DNA from: an uncultured Peptococcaceae bacterium
GTDB taxonomy: Bacteria > Bacillota > Limnochordia > Darwinibacteriales > Darwinibacteriaceae
Direction: 5' to 3'
Length of the DNA stretch: 7,137 nt
NCBI GenBank assembly: GCA_937988745.1
Contig: CALKAR010000087.1
Location: 1-7,137 of the forward strand
The notes below the pieces were generated by a model. The model searched no databases, was not told the origin of the DNA, and saw only the letters and a program-made list of their open reading frames with translations. The translations under genes were made by a program, and so were the position numbers. Below are positions 1 through 5,023 of the stretch, one piece after another (within the stretch, counting starts at the first letter, position 1; each line of letters begins with the position of its first letter).

Positions 1-48
1 AAACCGCCGGAAACATATTCCGCAAAATCGCCGGAATGAAAAATCCCC
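1..48. repeat. Left-end tandem repeats of the IS21 element
   Basis: Two consecutive units lie at 1-23 and 24-48. Each has a CGCCGGAA core followed by an A/T-rich stretch and a CCGC or CCCC end. The unit at 24-48 matches the inverted right-end unit at 2134-2158 closely (CGCCGG, then TGAAAAATCCCC). IS21-family elements carry several such transposase binding sites at each end; a third, terminal copy is expected just outside the window. Confidence 0.85.
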
Positions 49-62
49 ACCTCTGAAGAACG

Positions 63-95
63 CCGTCTCCAAACTCGGCCAAGAGGAGGAGACGG
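63..95 (+). promoter_or_regulatory. Hairpin overlapping the istA ribosome binding site
   Basis: CCGTCTCC (63-70) and GGAGACGG (88-95) form a perfect 8-bp inverted repeat with a 17-nt loop. The istA Shine-Dalgarno AGGAGG (84-89) lies partly in the loop and partly in the 3' arm, and the ATG at 97 follows the stem by one base. In mRNA this stem would hinder ribosome access. Sequestering the transposase start is a known way for insertion sequences such as IS10 and IS50 to block expression from outside promoters; its use here is inferred. Confidence 0.5.
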
Positions 96-96
96 G

Positions 97-1338
97 ATGT
101 ACAGAGGTGAGGATGTGTTGCAGGTTCGAGAGTTGTTCGCCAAAGGCCTTTCGAAATCGGCCATCGCCCGGAAGCTGGGGATTGACCGCAAGACCGTGTC
201 TCGTTTGCTCGAGGAGGGCCCGACGCGGCGTTATCAGCGGGCCGCGCAACCCCAGCGGCCGTCCAAGCTCGACCCCTACAAAGAGTACATCCTGAAGCGC
301 GTCCTGGAGGACGAAGTCACCAATGCTCAAGTCATTCTCCGCGAGATTCGGAGCCTTGGTTACGAAGGCGGCTATACCATCCTGAAAGACTTCATGAAAC
401 CTTTGCGGCCGCAACGCCAGGCTAAGTTCACCATTCGCTACGAAACGGAACCCGGTGAGGAAGCCCAAGTCGATTGGGGCTACTTTGGCCGCGTCGAGGT
501 GTTCGGCGTCCAGCGGCACCTGTGGTGTTTCGCCATGGTGCTGAGCTGGTCCCGGATGCTGTACATCGAGTTTGTGTGGGAAACGCACGAAGCCGTTCTG
601 CAGCGCTGCCACATGAATGCGTTTGACTACTTCCAGGGCGTGCCGAAGCGCATCCTCTACGACAACATGAAGACCGTGGCCATCGGCCGCCGGGAGAACG
701 GTCAGGTGCAGTGGAACACGAAATTCCTCGACTTTGCGCAGCACTACCGCTTTCAGCCCCGCGTCCATCGTCCGAGAAGCCCAAAAACCAAAGGCAAGGT
801 CGAGCGCCCCATGGGCTACATCCGAGGCAACTTCTTCCAGGGTCTCTCCTTCAGCAGTCTTCGGGACCTGAACGCCCAAGCCCGGACCTGGCTCGATCAC
901 GTGGCCAACGTGCGGGTGCACGGCACGACCCGGGAAGTTCCATTCGTCCGCTGGCAAGAAAGAGAGCGCTCGGCGTTGCGTTCGATCACGGTGCCGCCAT
1001 ACGACACATCCATCGTGAGCCGGCGCAAAGTTTCCCGGGACGGCTTCGTCGTCGTGAGGACGAATCGCTATTCGGTGCCGTGGCAGTTCGCCGGCCAGTG
1101 GCTGGTGACGCGGGAAACCCCGGATGGATGGCTGGAGATCCTGGACGGGGATGAGGTCGTGGCGGTCCATCCCCTGCTGCCCGAGAGCACGCGTTTCCGT
1201 CCGGTTCTCATTCCCGAGCACCATGTCGTTCCGCCTGACCACGCCGCGGACACCGTCCGCGTCTTGCCGGCGCCCGACGTGGAGCAAAGGCCGCTGTCCG
1301 TCTACGAGCTGGCGGCCAGCGGAGGGCGAAGCTCATGA
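97..1338 (+). CDS. istA: IS21-family transposase IstA
   Basis: DNA-cutting and strand-transfer enzyme of the insertion sequence. The N-terminus (about residues 5-45) is a helix-turn-helix of the resolvase/Hin type (KSAIARKLGIDRKTVSRLL) expected to bind the terminal repeats. The RNase H-like catalytic core follows, with the acidic triad visible as D126 (AQVDWGYF), D189 (ILYDNMKT) and E236 (KTKGKVERP). The C-terminal part (about 310-400) resembles the beta-barrel region of IstA proteins. At 413 residues it is a normal length for the family. The ATG at 97 follows AGGAGG (84-89) by 7 nt, making the start secure. Its stop overlaps the istB start (ATGA at 1335-1338), so translation is coupled. No frameshift or missing catalytic residue is seen. 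Confidence 0.96.
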   Translation: MYRGEDVLQVRELFAKGLSKSAIARKLGIDRKTVSRLLEEGPTRRYQRAAQPQRPSKLDPYKEYILKRVLEDEVTNAQVILREIRSLGYEGGYTILKDFMKPLRPQRQAKFTIRYETEPGEEAQVDWGYFGRVEVFGVQRHLWCFAMVLSWSRMLYIEFVWETHEAVLQRCHMNAFDYFQGVPKRILYDNMKTVAIGRRENGQVQWNTKFLDFAQHYRFQPRVHRPRSPKTKGKVERPMGYIRGNFFQGLSFSSLRDLNAQARTWLDHVANVRVHGTTREVPFVRWQERERSALRSITVPPYDTSIVSRRKVSRDGFVVVRTNRYSVPWQFAGQWLVTRETPDGWLEILDGDEVVAVHPLLPESTRFRPVLIPEHHVVPPDHAADTVRVLPAPDVEQRPLSVYELAASGGRSS

Positions 1339-2129
1339 ACGGCTTGGACAGGGCGGCGTTGCTGGAGGGTCTGCAGCGCCTCGGATTGACGCACATGGCG
1401 CACGTGGCCGAACACCGGGCGGAAGAGGCGGCGGCTGCATCCGCCGGCTACCTGGAGTTTCTGCATCGCCTCGTCGAAGAGGAGCTGGCGGTCCGCTTCG
1501 AACGCTACGTCGAAACGCGCACTCGCCTGGCGAATTTCCCGTTCCGGAAAACGCTGGCGCAATTTGACTTTGACGCCCAGCCCGGGGTGGACAAGCGCGC
1601 CGTCATGGAGCTGTCTTCCATGGCGTTCGTGGAACGGGCTACAAACGTCATTCTGCTGGGCCCTCCGGGAGTCGGCAAGACACATCTGGCCGTGGGGCTG
1701 GGCATGGAGGCTATTCAACGCGGCTACAGCGTCTATTTCATTCGCCTTGCCGACCTGATGCAGAAACTGATTCAAGCTTACAACGAAGGGCGTTTTGCCC
1801 ACCGGCTGCGCGTCTACCTAAAGCCGAAACTGCTCATCTGCGATGAGATCGGCTACACCAAACTGGACCGTCTTGGCTCGCACTTGTTTTTCGAGCTGGT
1901 GACGAAGCGCTACGAGAAAGGGGCGATGATCCTAACCAGCAACAAGAGCTACGGCGCCTGGGGTGACATTTTTGACGACCATGTGGTCGCGGCGGCCATC
2001 CTGGACCGCTTGCTGCATCATTCCGTCACCATCAACATTCGCGGCGAGAGCTATCGCCTGAAGGAGAAACTGAAAGCCGGCGTGCTCAGTCATTTTCCCC
2101 CGCCGGCCCCGATGCAGGAGGACAACTGA
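1335..2129 (+). CDS. istB: IS21-family helper ATPase IstB
   Basis: DnaC-like AAA+ ATPase that assembles on target DNA and stimulates IstA-mediated transposition. Walker A is GPPGVGKTHL with K115 and T116; Walker B is LLICDEIGY with D170 and E171. The downstream LTSNKSYGAWGDIF segment (about residues 200-213) is the usual IstB sensor-I region, and the end (ILDRLLHHSVTINIRGESYRLK) is the conserved C-terminal part. At 264 residues it is a normal length. GGAGGG (1321-1326) lies 8 nt before the ATG, and the start overlaps the istA stop, so the two genes form one translationally coupled unit. The gene ends five bases before the right-end repeat array. Confidence 0.96.
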   Translation: MNGLDRAALLEGLQRLGLTHMAHVAEHRAEEAAAASAGYLEFLHRLVEEELAVRFERYVETRTRLANFPFRKTLAQFDFDAQPGVDKRAVMELSSMAFVERATNVILLGPPGVGKTHLAVGLGMEAIQRGYSVYFIRLADLMQKLIQAYNEGRFAHRLRVYLKPKLLICDEIGYTKLDRLGSHLFFELVTKRYEKGAMILTSNKSYGAWGDIFDDHVVAAAILDRLLHHSVTINIRGESYRLKEKLKAGVLSHFPPPAPMQEDN

Positions 2130-2133
2130 GGCT

Positions 2134-2207
2134 GGGGATTTTTCAAACCGGCGTTTTTGGGGAACTTTGCTCCGACGGTCTTGGGGCATTTCGTTCCGGC
2201 CTTGACA
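2134..2207. repeat. Right-end tandem repeats of the IS21 element
   Basis: Three adjoining units lie at 2134-2158, 2159-2182 and 2183-2207, each starting GGGG on the plus strand and containing a CCGGC or CCGAC core. On the minus strand each reads as an A-rich lead, (G/C)CCGG or GTCGG, a short A/T stretch, then CCCC. These match the left-end units in inverted orientation and are presumed IstA binding sites. The outermost six bases are TTGACA (2202-2207), an exact -35 hexamer pointing out of the element. Confidence 0.88.
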
Positions 2208-2532
2208 TTTGCCTGTGAAGTTGACGTTTGTAGATGCTTCACTTACTTGCCGCTCAGGCGGCTCAAAGACCCACTCTTCAAGGACCGGCGTGATAATGTT
2301 TGTTCCGAGTAAGACCGGTCATGCTCCAGCGACTTTCCTCGTCCGTGTAGGCAATGTTTCCGTTGTCAGACACCAAGCGCATATTTTCAATGCGGTGGCC
2401 ATCGGCATCAGTTACCACACCCGCAATGTCGTAAAACGTCTTGCGGTTGCCCGAAGGACTTAACGAAGAGCAACCCATCAATACGACGGTCAACACGACA
2501 ATGACAGACCCAAGTGAAATCAATCGATGCAA
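2208..2532 (-). pseudogene. Lipoprotein with carboxypeptidase-regulatory-like domain; frameshifted and cut by IS21
   Basis: The start is a TTG (2530-2532), preceded by the purine-rich GGGAGGGGGGG (2541-2551) at 8 nt spacing. The first 21 residues form a lipoprotein signal peptide with lipobox VVLMGC, so the product would be anchored to the outer face of the membrane by Cys21. A small beta-sandwich domain of the carboxypeptidase regulatory-like type follows (DIAGVVTDADGHRIEN, then NIAYTDEESRWSMTGL). The frame stops at 2278-2280 after KHYHAGP, but the next frame continues as TPVLEEWVFEPPERQVSEA and then STNVNFTGK, exactly what this fold should have next. A one-base shift must lie near 2287-2300. 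That second frame runs straight into the IS21 tip at 2207. Any further 3' end would be left of the element, outside the window. A sequencing error at the shift cannot be excluded. Confidence 0.72.
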
Positions 2533-2535
2533 GAA

Positions 2536-2664
2536 CTATTCCCCCCCTCCCGCCGGTGATTCTGCGCCCTTCGGAGGATCGCTAAAGCGACGCATAAACT
2601 TCTCCCACAGCGCCTTAGTGTAGCAGGGTACACTCTTCCATGGCCCCGGACCATCTTTAGGCAT
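2536..2664 (-). CDS. Hypothetical 42-residue peptide upstream of the lipoprotein gene
   Basis: An ATG at 2662-2664 opens a 42-codon frame starting MPKDGPGPWKSVPCY and ending ESPAGGGE, with stop TAG at 2536-2538. The stop is 3 nt from the TTG start of the lipoprotein gene, and the lipoprotein's purine-rich ribosome binding site lies inside this frame, so translation could be coupled. The middle is basic and aromatic (ALWEKFMRRF), with no signal peptide or membrane segment and one Cys. No good Shine-Dalgarno sequence precedes its ATG. I do not recognise it. The tight junction is the main argument that it is real; it could be chance. Confidence 0.3.
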   Translation of the reverse strand: MPKDGPGPWKSVPCYTKALWEKFMRRFSDPPKGAESPAGGGE

Positions 2665-2683
2665 CTCGTTCGCTCGACCAGGG

Positions 2684-2712
2684 TTGACAATTGACTGTCA
2701 ATTCGGTATAGT
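2684..2712 (+). promoter_or_regulatory. Sigma-A promoter of the lanthipeptide operon
   Basis: TTGACA (2684-2689, exact -35 consensus) and TATAGT (2707-2712, one mismatch to TATAAT) are separated by the optimal 17 nt. Transcription would start near 2719, giving a leader of about 40 nt before the ATG at 2761. It is the strongest promoter seen in the window and would drive the precursor remnant and both transporter genes. Confidence 0.8.
2689..2703. promoter_or_regulatory. Palindromic operator candidate in the promoter spacer
   Basis: AATTGACTGTCAATT is a perfect palindrome with 7-bp arms around a central T. It fills most of the spacer between -35 and -10 and overlaps the last base of the -35. 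A dimeric repressor bound here would block RNA polymerase. The size and position suit MarR- or TetR-type regulators, but no regulator gene is in the window, so the binding protein is unknown. Confidence 0.55.
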
Positions 2713-2745
2713 CATTGGCAAGGGGTTGCGTGAGGGAATTGTGAC

Positions 2746-2753
2746 AAGGAGGT
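2746..2753 (+). promoter_or_regulatory. Strong ribosome binding site for the precursor peptide
   Basis: AAGGAGGT is an uninterrupted match to the 16S rRNA tail, 7 nt before the ATG at 2761. It fixes the start of the leader peptide and supports that frame as really translated, even though the frame behind it is disrupted. Confidence 0.8.
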
Positions 2754-2760
2754 CCGCAAA

Positions 2761-3144
2761 ATGGAAAGTGTTCTCGCTCTGCAACGCCTGATACCGGAAC
2801 AAGGTATCCCCGAAGACGTCAGAATGTTCAGTGGCGGAATACCTACGTCAAGCCTTAGATGTAGCGGACGGCATAAGTCTGTTTGCCTTACAGCGGTCGA
2901 ATGGTATCGCGTTTCCCGGCGAGCAATTGTTGCGCATCTCGACAGATTTTGGTACAGGAGCAGCCGGAATCGGCCTGTACCTGCACCGGCTAGCCCATGC
3001 TGGTTCCGTGGGGAACCCAAACTTTTTCGTGGATGCCCTTTTACGGGACAAATTGCCGCAAAACGATACCCATCTCGGCATTGCAATCCATTCGTGACAG
3101 CCGTTCTTCAAGTCTCGTACGACGGAACTAATCATTTTGCCTAA
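2761..3144 (+). CDS. Class III lanthipeptide precursor leader fused out of frame to lanKC remnant
   Basis: The peptide begins MESVLALQRLIPEQG. The L5-A-L7-Q8 segment matches the LxLQ recognition helix of class III lanthipeptide leaders (as in LabA, RamS and AciA), through which LanKC enzymes bind their substrate. Promoter and ribosome binding site are ideal. Leader-like sequence continues to about residue 20-25; after that the DNA encodes a synthetase C-terminus in another frame, so the remaining ~100 residues of this frame (to the stop at 3142-3144) are probably meaningless read-through. The original core peptide appears to have been lost with the deletion, although residues 24-42 do contain Ser, Thr and Cys (SGGIPTSSLRCSG). 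Two exporter genes downstream support the lanthipeptide reading. The leader call is from motif and context only. Confidence 0.5.
   Translation: MESVLALQRLIPEQGIPEDVRMFSGGIPTSSLRCSGRHKSVCLTAVEWYRVSRRAIVAHLDRFWYRSSRNRPVPAPASPCWFRGEPKLFRGCPFTGQIAAKRYPSRHCNPFVTAVLQVSYDGTNHFA
2825..3097 (+). pseudogene. lanKC: C-terminal remnant of class III lanthionine synthetase (LanKC)
   Basis: This frame, offset +1 from the leader peptide, reads AEYLRQALDVADGISLFALQ, then a short link and FPGEQLLRISTDFGTGAAGI, then GLYLHRL and NFFVDALLR before a stop at 3095-3097. The FPGxQLLRxSxDxxTGxAG block followed by a Leu-rich helix is the hallmark end of the LanC-like domain of LanKC/RamC enzymes. Those enzymes have about 850-900 residues in three parts: lyase, Ser/Thr kinase and cyclase. 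Only about 85-90 residues remain, so the lyase, the kinase and most of the cyclase are gone and no activity is possible. The frame is closed by a TGA at 2789-2791 and has no ribosome binding site before the GTG at 2831. The left border is approximate. The remnant has no internal stop codons, so the loss looks recent. Confidence 0.7.
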
Positions 3145-3148
3145 ATGT

Positions 3149-3158
3149 AAGGGCGGTG
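3149..3158 (+). promoter_or_regulatory. Ribosome binding site choosing the GTG start at 3164
   Basis: AAGGGCGGTG resembles AAGGAGGTG with one extra base or mismatch and ends 5 nt before the GTG at 3164. The upstream in-frame TTG (3137) and the later ATG (3200) have nothing comparable in front, so the GTG is preferred. Confidence 0.5.
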
Positions 3159-3163
3159 AACAA

Positions 3164-5023
3164 GTGCAACCTCCATACAGCTTTGCAAAAAGCTATTACA
3201 TGGTGACTCGAACGATCTTCCGCTCGGCACCAATGTTGGCGGTTATTGTCGCCGTTTACGTCCTATGGACAGCCATACAACCAGTTGTGTTCGCGTTGGC
3301 TGTCGGTGCCCTTGTCGACTCAGTCCCGAATATCGTTGCGCAAGGTTTCAGCGAGGCTCTTCGGTCATCCATGGGCTTGTATCTCATCGTCGTTCTTTTT
3401 TTGTTCATTGCGGATGTAATCTTAGGGGCCGTTGCGGATCCCTTAGTTCAAAGCCTAGCATGGAAAGTTGAGCAAGACACGGGCAAAAGATTGCTCACCA
3501 CGGCGCTACTCCCGGAAACAATAGGGCATATGGAGGATCCCGCGATCGCCGACCGCTTCTCTTTAGCGCGAGGACAAATTAACGGGGCGGCGGCACGAAC
3601 CGCGGTATTCATGATCGTGCGAATCACCGGTCTTCGCCTTGCTGGAATAATTATGGGGATATTGCTGTTTAGGTTTCAGTGGTGGGCACCGATTGCCATC
3701 GTTGTTAGTATTTCTGGACTGAAGGTGTGGTTGCTCAGGGATATTCGCACATATGAGTTAGGATTGCAGTCAGAGGTTTCGAACCTCCGACGTGCCCACT
3801 ACTTTCGGGACCTAAATTTAGTTTCAGGCCCTGCAAAGGAAATGCGAATATTTGGTCTTGTTGATTGGGCGGTTCAGCAGTTTCTCGGTCTGGGCCGAAC
3901 TGCATTACGCGAACTTTGGCAAATGCGACAACAAAATCGTTGGATTATGGTTGGCGTCATTTCCCTCCATGTCGGGATTGTTGGGCTCGTTGCCTCAGCA
4001 ATTTCATCCGCTGGTGTTCATGGAAACATTACTGTTGGCGAAGTAACCGTGTACTTGCAAGCGATGTTCGGTATGCTGAGCCTAATCGATGCGCCGGATG
4101 CAGAGTTTCAATTACGCCGCGCAGCGTTGGCCGTTTCCCAGGTTTCCCAGTTAGAGGAAAAGCTGTCAGTTCCAGGGGGTCTGTCAGTTCCAGGTTTGGC
4201 CCCTTCCCCGGCGAAATTGGGCTTTCCGAAAACGTGCATTCGGTTTGAAGATATTCATTTTACATACCCCCACGGTGAGCGCGAAATTTTGTCGGGCTTT
4301 AATCTAGACATGTGGGTCGGTCAATCCCTAGCTATTGTTGGACCGAACGGTGCTGGAAAAACGACGATCATTAAGTTGCTCACAAAACTGTATGAACCTC
4401 AACAAGGACGAATATACGCTGATGGACACGATCTCACTCGTACCGAGGCGTCAGCGTGGCGTCGTCATATCGCGGTTGTGTTCCAGGACTTTTGTCGATG
4501 GGAACTGTCTGTCCGAGACAACCTGGCATTTAACCTCCCAAAATCTAAAGAAAGTGATGCCATATTGTGGTCAGCGCTCGAGAAGGCAGGGGCCCTACAA
4601 ATCGTCCGGACATTGCCACATGGATTGGATACCGTGCTATCGCGGGGCTTTCGCGACGGAACTGAGCTCTCCGAGGGCCAATGGCAACGGTTGGCCGTAG
4701 CAAGGGCGATCGTAGCCGTTAAGGGCGGGGCTAGACTGTTGGTGTTGGATGAACCAACTAGTGGTCTTGACATTCGTGCAGAGGCCTCATTTTATTCCAT
4801 GATACTTGACCTAGCAAAAGAGTTCGGTCTGACGACCGTTATTGTCTCCCACCGATTTCCGACAATTCGACTTGCCGATCGCATCGTTGTTTTGGATGAA
4901 GGCCAGATTGTGGAAGACGGCTCGCATGACGACTTGATTAACAGAAACGGCATGTATGCTCGAATGTTTAACCTTCAGGCTCAGCCATTTTTAACGGGGG
5001 ATGATGGTAGTGCAGTCTCGTAA
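3164..5023 (+). CDS. ABC exporter half-subunit, RamA/RamB-like, first of pair
   Basis: Fused membrane and ATPase half-transporter, probably one half of a heterodimeric exporter for the lanthipeptide. With the GTG start it has 619 residues. Six membrane segments fall near 24-51, 71-92, 146-168, 173-191, 260-281 and 290-309, with a KEMRIFG cytoplasmic motif (225-231) typical of this subgroup. The ATPase has Walker A GPNGAGKTT (393-401), Q-loop Q441 (VFQDF), signature LSEGQ (502-506), Walker B LLVLDEP with catalytic E530, and switch H563. The signature differs from LSGGQ at its third position. There is no N-terminal C39 peptidase domain, so it would not remove a leader itself. The linker at about 323-344 contains small duplications. 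The gene begins 66 nt after the lanKC remnant and overlaps the next transporter by 23 nt. Substrate is inferred from context. Confidence 0.88.
   Translation: MQPPYSFAKSYYMVTRTIFRSAPMLAVIVAVYVLWTAIQPVVFALAVGALVDSVPNIVAQGFSEALRSSMGLYLIVVLFLFIADVILGAVADPLVQSLAWKVEQDTGKRLLTTALLPETIGHMEDPAIADRFSLARGQINGAAARTAVFMIVRITGLRLAGIIMGILLFRFQWWAPIAIVVSISGLKVWLLRDIRTYELGLQSEVSNLRRAHYFRDLNLVSGPAKEMRIFGLVDWAVQQFLGLGRTALRELWQMRQQNRWIMVGVISLHVGIVGLVASAISSAGVHGNITVGEVTVYLQAMFGMLSLIDAPDAEFQLRRAALAVSQVSQLEEKLSVPGGLSVPGLAPSPAKLGFPKTCIRFEDIHFTYPHGEREILSGFNLDMWVGQSLAIVGPNGAGKTTIIKLLTKLYEPQQGRIYADGHDLTRTEASAWRRHIAVVFQDFCRWELSVRDNLAFNLPKSKESDAILWSALEKAGALQIVRTLPHGLDTVLSRGFRDGTELSEGQWQRLAVARAIVAVKGGARLLVLDEPTSGLDIRAEASFYSMILDLAKEFGLTTVIVSHRFPTIRLADRIVVLDEGQIVEDGSHDDLINRNGMYARMFNLQAQPFLTGDDGSAVS
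4133..4194 (+). repeat. Two short tandem duplications in the transporter linker
   Basis: GTTTCCCAG is repeated directly at 4133-4141 and 4142-4150, encoding VSQVSQ. CTGTCAGTTCCAGG occurs at 4163-4176 and 4181-4194 (period 18), encoding LSVPGG then LSVPGL. Both keep the frame and sit between the last membrane helix and the ATPase domain, where length change is tolerated. Replication slippage is the likely origin. Confidence 0.8.

Larger units (their letters stand above)
1..2207 (+). mobile_element. IS21-family insertion sequence, left tip missing
   Basis: The element carries the two-gene istA-istB pair that defines the IS21 family, bounded by matching repeat arrays. Three ~25-bp repeats lie at the right end (2134-2207) and two related ones, inverted, lie at 1-48. 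The outermost left repeat is absent, so the element should begin roughly 25 bp before the window. The right tip is placed at 2207 because the reverse strand then begins TGTCAAGGCCGG, with the TG/CA termini usual for the family, and because a lipoprotein reading frame resumes immediately beyond it. Both genes look intact, so the element may be active. A target duplication cannot be tested because the left flank is not visible. Confidence 0.93.

Noticed and set aside
428..1802. Open frames antisense or out of frame within istA and istB
   Set aside because: Overlap genes with clear catalytic motifs; composition (Arg/Ser/Ala-rich) is typical of shadow frames in GC-rich DNA.
2202..2235. Hybrid promoter from the IS tip TTGACA into the flank
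   Set aside because: No -10-like hexamer at 16-18 bp (CGTTTG and neighbours), and downstream genes on that strand are antisense to the lipoprotein.
2215..2242. GTGAAG and CTTCAC inverted repeat next to the IS right end
   Set aside because: Only 6-bp arms, and the sequence is explained as coding DNA of the interrupted lipoprotein gene.
2673..2701. Divergent minus-strand promoter using the palindrome's second TTGACA
   Set aside because: The hexamer 17 nt downstream is GTCGAG, not a -10; the TTGACA on this strand follows automatically from the palindrome.
2712..3135. Minus-strand open frames across the lanKC remnant
   Set aside because: They are antisense to the recognisable leader and synthetase sequence and have no ribosome binding site or recognised motif.
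3137..3163. TTG at 3137 as start of the first transporter
   Set aside because: No ribosome binding site precedes it, whereas GTG 3164 has one at good spacing.
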